Assembly: GCA_028023455.1 (NCBI GenBank)
Contig: JAQFVV010006709.1
Coordinates: forward strand, 188,001-252,000
From: Epiperipatus broadwayi
Taxonomy: Eukaryota; Onychophora; Udeonychophora; Euonychophora; Peripatidae
Reading direction: 5' to 3'
DNA: 64,000 nucleotides
The stretch's first letter is position 1. Each line of letters opens with the position of its first letter. Of the stretch, positions 1 through 11,559 are shown piece after piece. The position numbers and the translations under genes are program-made. Below the pieces are notes generated by a model. It was given only the letters and a program-made list of their open reading frames with translations, was not told the origin of the DNA and did not search any database.

Positions 1-880
1 AATTGAGGAAGTGGGCAAGGAAGAGAATGGAATGGAAGAATGCATGAACTGATGTAGTGACTACTCTCTGGACCTGTCTATTGGACAGACTACTATTGAT
101 GATTGTATAACTCGGGGGTGGGCAAATAGTCGATCACGCAAAGCTTGACAATCGATCGCAGACGGTTCTGCCATCAGATTACTGTTGCTTGAATTCCGAA
201 TCTTTTTTATTTTTACATTTATATGTATAAATTCTAAAACTGAGTTGACCAATGGTTAGACACCGCTCTTTCTGCATGCGTGCGCACTTCTTGCTTTTAC
301 TCCTCATTGCACATCTCATCTCAATACTATGGCATCTTAAATGACCTGGTAGCGCTTGAGCGGGCAGTACAATGTAGTATCTATATATTTTTTTACATAT
401 TTTGTGTTTCTCTTATTCTAAAAAATTTAGAAATGGGATGGAATGCTTCTTCATCGAAAAAATAATTATATTATGTTAAATTATAATAAAATAATAAAAA
501 TAAATCATTTAATCAGGTAATTTTTCTGTTGTTTCACTCATTAATTAATTATTATCCCCACTAAGATTCTGGATTCTACATCCTATCAATAAAAATTATA
601 TATTTAATCAGAGATAGTTTTTTAATTTACAGCAATTCCAACCAATCTTTAAAAAGCTTATTTTTGTCAATGTAGCAAAAATATATAATTAATAATAATC
701 AATAAACAAAATTTAAATTTTATAAGATATTACTTTTTTATATATATACAGTATTATTTATTCCTTTATTACCCAAAAAGTTGATTACCGTTAGATAATA
801 AATATAAAAGTGGTACTTATAGGCCCTGAATGTTTTAAGTACTATGTTCATAAACGTTAGCAATGAGGTATTTAGAGATT
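1..880. other. A+T-rich flank with a possible hAT terminus
   Basis: I see no gene here. The stretch at about 113-129 (CGGGGGTGGGCAAATAG) resembles the outer end of hAT-type non-autonomous elements, which often begin with a GGGGTGGGCAAA-like string. The next ~60 bases are less A+T-rich than their surroundings. I did not find the matching inverted end or a target duplication, so this is only a suspected relic. The remainder is low-complexity A+T sequence. Confidence 0.3.
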
Positions 881-984
881 GCTGTTTTTACCGTGTGTAA
901 CGTGGAGAAACAGAGCTGTGTAGTGGGCTAGAATCTTGGTAGGTTCTGATAGCAGACGACACATAAGCTAGATGTGTTTACGAC

Positions 985-1150
985 AATCAGTGCCACCTAG
1001 TTCTTGGTAGCAGACGATGTAAGCTGCCAGCTAGCTTGTGGAAGGTTCCTGTGCATACGCATGGTGAACAGCGCCACCTAGCGGCAGGAAAAGCGTCATC
1101 TGCTTTCGAGGCTCCTGTGTGAAAACACAAAAACAGCGCCTCTAGCGACC
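985..1150. promoter_or_regulatory. cluster of three CTCF-like motifs
   Basis: Three matches to the bilaterian CTCF core occur within 165 bp of otherwise A+T-rich DNA: TGCCACCTAG at 991-1000, GCGCCACCTAGCGG at 1071-1084 and GCGCCTCTAGCG at 1136-1147. The middle one, read on the minus strand, fits the CCNSYAGRKGGCGC-type consensus at nearly every position. The block also holds repeated AGCAGACGA(C/T) strings at 952-961 and 1009-1018, so it may be the interior of a repeat family rather than a host insulator. Binding is inferred from the motif only. Confidence 0.45.
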
Positions 1151-1159
1151 ACATAGCAG

Positions 1160-2912
1160 GTCGGGTTAAAGTACCATTTGTTTATTCTTTGCAAAGTAGA
1201 ATGTTCTAAATACAAAGTTTTAGTAGTTGATAATTTTTATTTTCTCATGATAACTCGTGTTTCTTATTAATTCTTTTAAATTTAATTTTAGTTATACAAT
1301 TTGATAAGCATAATTGTCTCTGTTTTATAAGTGAAAGGTAATACTTCTTCTGGTTTGCATTTATAAAAATATAATTTTTATTGTATTTTGTCAACATTTA
1401 TTAAAATCAGATTTTTATTGAAAATAATGATAAAAACAAGTATCAAAGTAAATATAAAATATCATTTCAAATATTATGTATTCTTTTTGTTTATATAATG
1501 CTTTCTGTTTGATAAATAAATTACTGGAAGAAATATATATAAGAATATTGAGAATTTGAAGAAATCATATGAAACAATACAGTAAAAAAAAAAGTAATTA
1601 TCATGTATCCAAAAACTGAATATTTGTAGATATTAGTAATACCTTACTTGGCAGTTGAATGTGTAGCCTTAGGTGCAGCTTATTAGTTTAGTGAAGTCTA
1701 GTAAATAGTTTGGCATAACAGTTTATTCGAGTAAAATCCCAAGCTATATCACACTGGATACCTTTATCATAAATTAGATGATAAGCGTATTTTTATATAA
1801 CTCCGATTTTGGAATATAGTAACATAGTTGCATAGTGACAATACTGAATACCAATGATTGTTGAGACTATCTCTGATTACACTGTTATCTGTAAGTATTA
1901 CACTGTTTCTACATTTTTTTAAGAAAACTGAAATTATATTAGGTGGTCATCTAATACATATCATAAGCATGCTATGATAAAATATTTTTAAAAAATCCAT
2001 ATTTCTACTCTTTTTTTTAATGGTAACCGAACCAAAAAATTTTAACTTCCAATAGCCTTTTTTTTTTATTGAGAGAAACTCAAAAGGATGAATAAATAAA
2101 AAAAATAGTGATTGATAATAAATAAAAATGAAAAAAGATTGTTAATGAATATCAAATAAAGAAGAAAATTGCATAAAAGTTGGACGTATATTAAGTATAC
2201 AGATGAACATAATGAAAATGATGGGAAAAGATAAGATAGGATGTCTAAACTTTAAAAGCAGGAGGTATTAGCAAGCAAATTCAGAAGAACTGTATATTCC
2301 AGCATGTACAGAAATGTCAAAGATCAAATACCAAATGATGTTGAAAAAAAGTTGAATACAAAAAATAATAATAATAATAATAATAAATAATGAATTTTTG
2401 ATAAGTCAAACCATTTAACCTGGGTATTAGGATAATATTCAATTGAAGATTGAATTTGAGACTTTTAATAACTTCTTTCTTTTAAAAAAAATAATCTGGA
2501 AAACCATTTTTACAATAGAAGAGATATAATCATACTAAGAGAGATTCCTGGAAAAGGAAATATCCAATACAAATATTTAAAATGATTTTGGAGTGCAACT
2601 GAATCAAAAATTAGATTTGATAAAGTTATATGCTTTTTTTGGTAATGCCACATTAAAAATAAAATGTTGGTGAATAAAAGGAAAGTTTGACTGCATTATA
2701 GCAATATTATGAATTGCTTTTGCAATGACAATAAAATGAACATTTGTATAAATGATAAAGACAAAAAAAGATAGAGTTTTGACTCATACCAATAATTACA
2801 GAATAGGTATTGGATAATCTAACCACTTTAATGAGAAGAGAATAATTAAAAAATACTAAGATACTCATTTAGTAATTTTGATGGGTAAACTATATGTTAA
2901 AACATAACTTAC
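1160..2912. other. A+T-rich DNA, no gene seen
   Basis: Homopolymer runs and short AAT microsatellite (around 2368-2390) dominate. Scattered codon-like stretches near 2160-2340 might be decayed coding sequence, but no reading frame or motif survives that I can identify. Confidence 0.5.
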
Positions 2913-2922
2913 AACAGATTAA

Positions 2923-3276
2923 ATAATCTATAATATTAATAAGCCAATAAGCTGATACACGTGCGCTTTGCAGATGTCACTATATAAATGAATACTCCCA
3001 CTTTTTCAAACCCAAGATAAAGTCTTTAAGAAAATATAGAATGAATCACCTATATTTTTGACCCAACCGTATATGTATGAGCAAATCTGAAGTGTTTGAA
3101 ATGAAGAGCGTGAAGTTATTAATTGATCACGGTTGGGTCGAAAATATAGGTGATTCATTCTATATTTTCTTAAAGACTTTATCTTGGGTTTGAAAAAGTG
3201 GGAGTATTCATTTATATAGTGACATCTGCAAAGCGCATGTGTATCAGCTTATTGGCTTATTAATATTATAGATTAT
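2923..3276. repeat. near-perfect palindrome (foldback element, family P1)
   Basis: The left arm (2923-3070) and right arm (3129-3276) are about 148 bp each and almost perfectly inverted around a 58-bp loop. ACCCAACCGT closes the left arm and ACGGTTGGGT opens the right arm. The 13-bp string AACAGATTAAATA occurs at 2913-2925 and again at 3318-3330, so the palindrome looks like an insertion with a target duplication, although the left copy overlaps the arm by three bases. A related but older palindrome lies at 35833-36400. I found no coding capacity and no hammerhead core in the arms. Confidence 0.88.
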
Positions 3277-3330
3277 AAAAAAAACATCGCGCTATATAAA
3301 AAAATAAATATCTTGTTAACAGATTAAATA

Positions 3331-4470
3331 AAAAAACTGAAAATATTTAAAACAACTATTGGTGACCAAATTTCTGAATGAGTTTGGTAAATGAAAAACA
3401 AAGTTCACTGTGAACCTATTTTTTTTTAAAAGACTCCATAAATAAAAATACCATTGATAGCTCAGTTGTTTTGAAAATCATTGTTCTACCATCTAAATTT
3501 GCTTTTAGAGATAAAAAAAAAAAAGGTAAAGACCCATTATTTTTCTACAACTGAAAAAGAGATAACAAGAATAATAGTTAAAAGGAAGCGACTTAATGTT
3601 GTTTTTTTAAGAATGATATGTATATATGAGAATTTCAAGAAAAAAATCTAATTGATATGAAAACTTAAAAAAAATGATTAAGCACTGGAGTAAGTTTAAG
3701 TCATATATCTAAAAGCAATATCTATAATGTCTGGCTAAAAGGATGTTTAAGAGCGAAATGAAGCCAAGAAATCCAGATAGTTTTTCAGTCAACTGAATCT
3801 CTAAATCTTTCATCCATCAAAATTAGACGATAACTTATCAGATGATGTCTACAAGTATAACTTTGAATAGTCCGCAATGCTATTGAATTCAGATTAGTCA
3901 AACATATAACATTCTTAGAAATTCATGAAGAAACATTTTCTGAATCATGATGATCATACAACACAATGACTATGATAACTATGTCTGTCCTATCATTGAC
4001 ATATATTATTTTTCATATTAAATAATATACTATTCTTATTCAGTTATATATGTTGGTTTTATTTACTTGCATTTTTCTTTCTGATTGATTAATTTCTATA
4101 TCAGTTTATTTTACATTTATATTTAATATAAAACTGGATTAAAAATATTTTGATTAGCTAGCTTTATTTCATAGATCAATATTAAAATTTTCCTTTTTGA
4201 ATCATTCAATATGAAAAGCAAGCTTATAGTCGCTAGATCAAGGATAGCAATTGAAAATTCAATAGTGATACTAGATTATTAATCAGTCTCTGATTAGTGT
4301 ATTTTATATGGGTCGTTTGAAGGTAAAAAAGATTGCATTAATGGTTAGCATGTTATTGCAGACACATGCATTCTTAGAGGGATGTAGGTAGAATTTAATA
4401 GTTATATGTATAATTTAAATAGTGACTTTCTTGTGCTTAGAATTATGATATGCAGAAATATATTTTATCA
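3331..4470. other. A+T-rich DNA, possible decayed coding sequence
   Basis: Plus-strand translation around 3690-3860 gives protein-like fragments between stops, but nothing I can assign to a family. I see no promoter, RNA gene or element ends. Confidence 0.35.
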
Positions 4471-4474
4471 TCAA

Positions 4475-7290
4475 CCATTATCATTCCATTGCAGGATGAA
4501 GGGCTCTCTAAGTTCAAACCATCTTCAATCTTTAGCTTCTCTTCTCCACATCACCCCTGCACAGTTTAAGATTTCAATTGTCTATCTATTATCATCTCTT
4601 CTAGCAATATGTCCAGCCCAACTCCACTTGTCTTTTAATTTTTTCAATGAGGCCAATAACACCTGTTTGTTCTCTTACCCATATATTGTGTTTTCGATCT
4701 CTTCTTGTTACTCCTAACATGTATCTCTCCATACTTCTTTGAGTGGTCTGAAGTCTCTGTATTGCTCTTCTATTAAGTGTCCAAGTCTCAGATCCATAAG
4801 TAAAACTGGTAAAACACATTTATTAAAAATCTTCCTTTTCAAACACAGGCATATTTCCTTTTAATATCAAGTTATTTCTACCAAAAGCACTCCAACCAAG
4901 TTTAATTCTATGATTAATTTAATCCATTATGTTTCCATCTGTATTAATAATTTGACCAAGATATTTGTAGCTGTTAACTTCTAACTCATCATAATCTTTA
5001 TTTTCATGTTTTGAGAAAGTCCATTGAACATTACTTTAGTCTTTTTAATATTTATCTTTAGTCCTACTTTCCTCTGATAACTCCTGCAACTCTAAAGCAT
5101 TATTTGCAAAAACAGTTATATCATCTTCAAAATTGAAGTGACTTAAATAATCCCTATTTTTAGATTCCCATTTTAATCCATAAAATACTTCTTCCAGCAC
5201 TGCTGTAAAAAGTTTTGGAGATATGGAGTCACTCTGTCTTACACCCTTCTCAATGTTGACTTTCCTAATATCATTATGTAATCTAATTGTCACTGTTGCA
5301 TTTTTATAAATATTCTTTAAAATATGACAATATCCTGGATCTATACCTTGATGATCCAATGCTTTAATCACTGAAGAAATATTTATAGAATCAAATGCCT
5401 TTTCATAATCTACAAATCCAAAGCATAATGGCAACTCATATTCATTTGTCCTTTCTATAACTTCTCTCAATACCTGGATATGATCTACAGTACTCCACAT
5501 ACATCCAGCTTGTTCTCTTAGTTGGTGGAAATCCAATTATCTTGATAAAAATTTTGTATAAAACTGATAAAAGGCTGATAGGTCTGTAATTTCTAATATC
5601 TTCTTTATCACCTTTTTTAAATATTAATACAGCATTTTTCCAATCATCTGGTACATCTTTATCATTTAGACTTTTGCTAAAAAAATTATATTTCTTCACC
5701 TGCTTCTTTTAATATATCAATTATAATTCCATCATTACCTGGAGACTTTCCTTTCTTCACAAATTTAATTGCATGTCTCACTTCTTCATTTAAAATTATG
5801 AGCAATTCATAAGATATAATAGATATAGGAGGTATTTGTCTTCTACTCATTTCGTGACATCATCTCTCTCTTTAGTAATAATTCTATCTTTTTTCCTTAT
5901 TGCAGATATAAATTTCTTACTAATACTAAAATGTTGTTTTACCCTCAAGACTTTTATTCTCTTCTACAGATTTTCTTGCTAATTCACAGTTATACTTTCT
6001 TATATCATTTTCAACTTTTTTCTGCACCAATTTACAGAATTTGAGGTATTCAATCCTTTTTAATGCATCATTTTTGTATATCTTCATATTTCTTCTTTTC
6101 TTCACAAATTCTCTAATCTCAGTAGAAATTTTATTGGTCAATTGCTGCTTTTTTTCTAGAAGCTATCTTTGTTGCAGTTTTTAAAAGTGTATCAGTTATT
6201 TTCTTATTAATTTCATTCAAATCTGAATCATGTTCAAAATCTACTAATACTTGAAAGCGATTTGTAAGTTCTAATTTAAATTCATTAGAGCAGTGGTATT
6301 CAATCTATGGGTCACAACCCCAAACAGTGTCTCAAAAAATTACCTTGGGGTTGCAAGATGGATGAAAAAATTGTAAATAAATTTAATTGATTACAAAATG
6401 ATTATAAATGATTAATACTAGTCAATTTTTCAACCTAATATTTTGGTAACTACACGATTTTCAGTTTATTGTACTTGTATTGACACTTATGTTTATTTTG
6501 TAACAAATAAAAAATAAATTAACATCTTCCTAATTTTTAATATTAACTAGTCCTAGTTTTTGAGCAATTAGAATTAGATTATTGATTCTTTTAATTTTGG
6601 GTCAGCATGTTACCTCGATTTCCCATGCGAGGTCGCACTGCTAAAATGTTTGAATACCACTGCATTAGAGTGTTTCTGAAGATTAGGAATATCAATTGTA
6701 AATATTGTTTTTCTTAATAATTTTTGTTGCTCTAGTTTTGCATTAACATCTTACTAATCGATGATCACATCCTGTGATAAATTTATTAAGAACATTACAA
6801 TCTTGAAATATGTATTTTCTGGTAGTCAAAATATAATCCAATTCTGCTGTACCTTCATTTAAATGCTTCCATGTCCATTTCCTTTTAACATTTTTCTCAA
6901 AACAAAAATTCATAATATAAAGTTGTTGTTTTTTCTGCAAACTCCACATGACCGCTCTCATTTCTATTACCATAACCAAAATTATCTACAGCACTTTCAT
7001 TTGTTTACCAATTCTAACATTAAAGTCTCCCATAACGTTTTTAAAATGTTGTTTACTCTGACCAAAAGCCTTTTGTACATCCATATAAAAATCTTCTACT
7101 ACTTTATCACTATGAGAACTTGTTGAGGCATAAACCTGAATCATCTGCTTTTAAGTTGTATAAGTAATCTTGCCACTCTTTCCAATATACAATTAATTTA
7201 TCTGCAGTAGTTATTTTTCTGTAATGAAATACTTTACATTAACTTGTTGAATGTAGCTGCACATTGCAATCTGAGCTGCATCTCAACCTT
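4475..7290 (-). pseudogene. decayed RTE-clade LINE (endonuclease plus reverse transcriptase)
   Basis: Read on the minus strand, this is the coding body of an RTE-type non-LTR retrotransposon, which copies itself by endonuclease nicking and target-primed reverse transcription. The endonuclease remnant (about 7140-6740) shows VYASTSSHSDK, then MGDFNVRIGK and a late GCDHRLV string. The reverse transcriptase (about 5540-5050) has CFGFVDYEKAFDSI, then GVRQSDSISPKLFTA, and a damaged catalytic box reading FEDDI where FADDI is expected. The C-terminal region (about 4820-4480) has LTYGSETWTLNR-like residues, the MLGVTRRDR string typical of RTE ends, and REPFILQWND just before the end. Many stops and frameshifts show it is dead. 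A hAT-type element interrupts it at 6291-6662. The order and motifs make the RTE assignment firm; the exact 5' and 3' ends are approximate. Confidence 0.9.
6291..6662. mobile_element. non-autonomous hAT-type element with 8-bp target duplication
   Basis: The element begins CAGTGGTATTCAA (6291-6303) and ends with its exact inverse TTGAATACCACTG. It is flanked on both sides by the perfect 8-bp duplication CATTAGAG (6283-6290 and 6663-6670). An 8-bp duplication, a CAGTG terminus and the inner CTATGGGTCACAACCCC string are characteristic of hAT superfamily MITEs. There is no transposase. It sits inside the RTE LINE and so inserted after it. Confidence 0.92.
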
Positions 7291-8878
7291 CAAATTCCTT
7301 TTCTACTTAGGAAATTAATAAGATATTTAAATTGGTTTACATTTTCAAATGGATAATCATCCAAACTAAAAATTCTGAAGGTTTTACTTTCATCACTGGT
7401 TGAACAGAACTTGAGTATTAAACAAAGTCAGCAACCTAGGGCATGTGCGCCAAGCAGAGCATTACCAATGGCACTGATTGAATTGAAATAATAAAAAATT
7501 ATATTTTAATTACAGGGAATGCATTTGCACCATCACCTACCCTTTGCATATGTGACTCATATGAAAATGGAAACTATGATTCGGTTTAATTTACTAATTA
7601 TTTTGTACAATAAATTTTCACTCAATGTTTGCCATTTTCAATAAAGATAAAAGCTAAGTGGAATGGAAATACCCCCCCAGGAAGGATTAATTTTGCTGGG
7701 ATTTTTTTTTTTTGACGGTCAATTAATTTTCGATACTTTAGCACAGTATTATGTGTTTAAAGTAAATTTATATTCAGGCAGGATATTATATCGATTAATT
7801 CATTTGAAAAACTTCTAATCATAAGTATACAATAATACATTTTTAAGTTTTGGCACGTTACTTAAAAAGAAGTGTATAGTTAGTAATATAAGAGACTTTA
7901 TAATATCATTCGGATCTCAAAGAAGTTAAAACTTATTGTTTTTTTTTTTTTCTTTTAAATGTCTATTGTCTAATTAAAACAAATTTCTCATAGAAAAAAT
8001 TTTCAAATGTCCAGTTTTAAAGAAAATAATATATGAAAATCTTCCAATTTTGAGTTGATTTTTTATATCACAAAAATGACTTTCTTTGAATCATTTTTGA
8101 TGAATACTAGAAAAATATTTGTTTTATTTTGCTATAGTTCATTAATCTTTTTTTTTTAATTAAACCACTGAAAATTAAAGGCACTTTAATCAGCAATTCT
8201 GTAAAAAAATACACAAGTATCAACAGGATGAATTTTCTCCATGCCAAAGGAAATTTTAAGCACATCTTTCAAATACAACGTAATTTAACAAAACATTCTT
8301 TTCACATATGATCCTATGTATTTTAAAATATTTAATGACAAATAATATAAGATCCTGTTATAATGGACTTCAAAAATATATAATATATAATTTTAAAGCC
8401 CATTATAACCAGACTAAATTTTATACTATATATAATAAGATTGGTATTAATCGTGTTGGCATGCAGAATAACTTTGTAACACAGATTCAGCACATTACCA
8501 CTAAAAGATTGCTAACCCCTGCCTTTACATATTGCATTCAAAAGATCAAGTACATTCTATAAATCATTTTTTTAACTACAAAAATTGCACAACCATCAGC
8601 ATGCTGTAAATTCAAAATCCAAGATGAAATTCTTGTTCTCTTTTTAAGTAATTCAAATTAAAAATTGTACTATCATAATGGTACCTTCTCATTAAATCAT
8701 CTATAAACAATTCCAAAGACCATCATCATAAAAATTGAAAATAATTTTGGAGCGTGTACACATCCTTCTTTAACATGTTATTTCAAATGCCTGATTTTTC
8801 ACATATAGTATATTCTCACTCTATAATGTAGGAACTATATAACATCAATCAACTAATTTCAAAGGTGTCATATACATT
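7291..8878. other. A+T-rich DNA, no gene seen
   Basis: Mostly long A/T homopolymers and short out-of-frame openings. The segment 7420-7540 is slightly G+C-richer but holds no recognisable motif. Confidence 0.5.
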
Positions 8879-9247
8879 TTATTAGTCATTCATTAATATA
8901 TTTCCATCAAGTGATTTGTGTCAACATTGTGAGAGCAACATATTTGACACACCAATTAAACTATAGTAATTTGCTATCTACATATATAGTGGACAAGGAT
9001 AAAGATATGTGCAAGAGATTGTGGTCTGGGCCAACTGATGAGTGCTGGTTCAGCATAAATGTGCATCTTGGGGATCATATATCTTTTTCACATCTTTGGT
9101 CATACATTTATAAATATAAACTCTCTGCATGGTGTTAAAAATGGATAGAACTAGTCCCTACCTTGTGTGAGTGGGTATAGTAAAAATTATATTCCCGAAA
9201 TATTATTTGTTAGATGAACATTCTCTAGTCTAATGAACAAATAATAA
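8879..9247. mobile_element. inverted-repeat element with hammerhead-like core (family F5, copy 1)
   Basis: The left end (TTATTAGTCATTCATTA at 8879) and the right end (inverse of about 9223-9247) are diverged terminal inverted repeats. The same ends and interior occur at 38395-38720. The interior has GTGCTGGTTCAGCAT, a hairpin preceded by CTGATGA and followed by AAATGTGCATC, described separately as a hammerhead-like motif. No protein is encoded; the 75-codon opening here is a by-product. This copy has about 80 bp after its left end that the other copy lacks. Confidence 0.65.
9031..9071 (+). ncRNA. decayed hammerhead-like ribozyme motif (family F5)
   Basis: The core CTGATGA (9035-9041) is intact. 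It is followed by a stem II hairpin (9042-9056, TGCT pairing with AGCA), then AAA, a short ATG/CAT stem III with a UG loop, and a UC cleavage dinucleotide. CCAA before the core can pair with TTGG after the cleavage site as stem I. The invariant G that should open the GAAA box is missing, so this copy is predicted inactive. The second copy at 38508-38550 keeps GAAA but has changes in the CUGANGA box. The two copies therefore support a functional ancestor. Confidence 0.5.
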
Positions 9248-9725
9248 AAAATATTAATGTCATATACTTGTTTGATTGAATCAAATGTCTTTATCAAATT
9301 AATAAAAGCAAAACATAAATCAATCTTTTGTCCTCAACACTTTATTTTAAAATTTTTTGGCAACAAAAACTATATCTATAGTGTTTAGATTTTCTAAAAT
9401 CATATTTGAACTCCTTAACTAACACTAATTAGCAAGAATCCGATCTCACTATCATATTATGACCATGGCAAAATAAATATTATATTCATAATGTAATCAA
9501 CATAATGTGAAAAGCTTGCTCACTCATTTGAATGCTGATAAATTAGAAGAGAAAAAAGAAACTGAGGCCAGTTTAAAAAATAAAATAAACTATTAAAACA
9601 ATAAGCTAATATTCCCTCATTAATTATAAAATTCTCTCAAGACATTTACTGGTGGATTAAAAGGCAATCAAGCACATCACGGTTTAATTTATTATTTAAC
9701 TATTTTAATCCACTTGACATTTCAA

Positions 9726-9865
9726 CCCAGTTTAATTAACCTATTCAATATTCACATTAATAATAATAAAAATAAATTTAAGACAACACATTTGAATTTA
9801 GATTATAACAACTGAGTTTAATCAACATATTCAATATTAACATTAATAATAATAAAATTAAATGT
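9726..9865. repeat. two-copy direct repeat, ~83-bp period
   Basis: The motif CATTAATAATAATAAAA, preceded by ATTCAATATT, occurs twice (around 9740-9771 and 9828-9857), with similar flanks reading (A/G)GTTTAAT(T/C)AAC. It looks like a local duplication of A+T-rich sequence. Confidence 0.55.
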
Positions 9866-10385
9866 AATATAATTATAACAATTATTTGAATTCAGTATTA
9901 AAACATATATACAAAGACAGGCAAGTATTTAAACATTCTTAATAAGTTCTCTGCAGTTTTTTTTTTTTTTGTGTGTGTGGGCATAGATCTTCAAAGTCTT
10001 TTCATTGAGCTCCACATTTTCCAGGTTTTACTCCCTTTTGTCAATTTAATCCAACCTGTATTACAATTTTCGTTTTATTTTTTACATTGCAAATAATGAA
10101 AAATCAAAATTTTTGGCCAAATGTTTTGTGAAAATATCTTTTACAACTGCATTTGAAGATGACTGAGTCTCCTCCCAATTATTTAATCCTGCAAGGATTG
10201 TTTCAATTTTTTTCAAGTGGTAATGTAAAATGAGATAAAAATTGTCATAACAGTGTTTGAAGATTTCACATCATTTCAATTTTAAAATACTGCCAGTACT
10301 TGTTTCTTTACCTATTTAAATATTTATTTATGTCTGCCTCACTCCAGCATATATTCCTGAAAAATAGGAATAGATACTTGAAAAT

Positions 10386-11190
10386 ATGAACAATGTTCAA
10401 GAGCACTCATTAATTGATCCAGATTTTAATTTTTTACATATATCTTCATCATTTGTTCAATATTTATTGACACTAAATTATATTTTGATTTACAAGTGTC
10501 AAACTTTCTACTGGGATGAAGTTGAGTTATTTATATATAATTGTAAAACAGTTATATTAATCTTTAAACAGGTTTCAACTTTATATATGGGTTAGAGATA
10601 ATATCTAGTTTAATAAATGATTAGTAGAGAACATTAATTTATTTATCTGAAATGATTACTGTTAAAGTTGTAAATGATTAAATTTTGATAAGTAATGTAA
10701 TAAACTCTATAATCAAATTGATATAAAAGTTAATACAAGTATACACTGAATATATTAGATTCTGGTATATTGTCTCAAGCTATATTATATATCCATGGTA
10801 CAAATTACATGAATGCACTATTAACTTATTTAAATACAAACATGCCCACTGAAGAGATAACAAAAAATAATCAGAAACTATCTGGATTAAAACTAGGCAA
10901 CATCTTAAAGGCAACAAGAGAAAATCTTATTTGGCATTAATCATTATACCCTTAAAAGTCATCAATTCATAATCATCACTTCGTTACAATATGCAATAAA
11001 TCTTAAGTATTGTCCAATATATATGTATATTTTCTTTTTACAGAAAAAAACATTGTTAAATAGTTTATATTTTAAGTGGTGGATTGGTATTATTTTCATA
11101 TAATACCCAGGCCTAGTGCTAGAAACACAATGACCATGGACATATATGAAGCTCCTTTGATCTTTTTTCTCCCTAGATATAAAGTTTAAA
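10386..11190. repeat. dispersed segment, copy A
   Basis: This sequence recurs in a diverged form as copy B (28740-29240, 30200-30409 and 34670-34890) and partly as copy C (63310-63430). Shared landmarks are TTAGAGATAATATCTAGTTTAA-like and CAAGCTATATTATAT strings, the GGTGGATTGGTATTATTTTCATAT region (11080-11103) and the GATATAAAG string near 11177. Copy A is uninterrupted, so it shows where copy B was split by later insertions. I see no coding sequence; it lies just downstream of the candidate exon at 11419-11559. Confidence 0.7.
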
Positions 11191-11211
11191 TAATCAAATA
11201 AATATAAAACC

Positions 11212-11238
11212 TTTATTTAATAAAATAATATTTTTATT
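11212..11238 (-). terminator. polyadenylation signals for the candidate minus-strand gene
   Basis: Two AATAAA hexamers on the minus strand (TTTATT at 11212-11217 and 11233-11238) lie about 180-205 bp past the stop codon of the candidate terminal exon. In A+T-rich DNA such hexamers are common, so this supports the exon model only weakly. Confidence 0.35.
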
Positions 11239-11418
11239 TCAAAAATATATTTTTAATTGAAGCCCAAAAATATAATATTACAAAAAATAAAATAATACAA
11301 TCTCATTATTACAAAAATGATTCAATTTAATTATGTAAATCTGCAAAACAGTAAGTGTAGTGTATAGGTAGTGACCAATATATTTCTGATGTTTCTAAGT
11401 AAGTAAATGTTTGACACG

Positions 11419-11559
11419 TCATAAAAAAAGGCATCTGGTTCTTTTCAGTTTCGGTGTACGTCTGTGATCAAGGCCGTTTGGCGCTGACCCTAATAAAACC
11501 GATTTTGTATGAGGCTTTCTTTTCTTGGGGGCAATTTGAGGTTCGTCATCTTTAAAATA
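11419..11559 (-). CDS. candidate terminal exon of a small basic protein
   Basis: Minus-strand sequence TTTATTTACAG is a good splice acceptor, and it opens a frame of 46 residues ending in TGA. The predicted end of the protein begins YFKDDEPQ, carries APKKRKPH (a nuclear-localisation-like basic cluster) and finishes with a basic KLKRTRCLFL tail. Codon choice and G+C content are well above the surroundings, which argues for real or recently real coding sequence. The phase matches the candidate first exon at 15462-15530. I do not recognise the protein. A decayed copy of this exon lies at about 63480-63535, so it may belong to a multicopy element or to a duplicated gene. No function is assigned. 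Confidence 0.5.
   Translation of the reverse strand, partial: YFKDDEPQIAPKKRKPHTKSVLLGSAPNGLDHRRTPKLKRTRCLFL

Noticed and set aside
2923-3276. Hammerhead core in the P1 palindrome arms
   Set aside because: CTGAAG and GAAA-like strings exist, but no spacing gives a paired stem II in either P1 copy.
9031-9138. 75-codon opening at 8911-9138 as a small protein
   Set aside because: It runs through the inverted-repeat element and its hammerhead-like core; the second copy of the element does not keep the frame.
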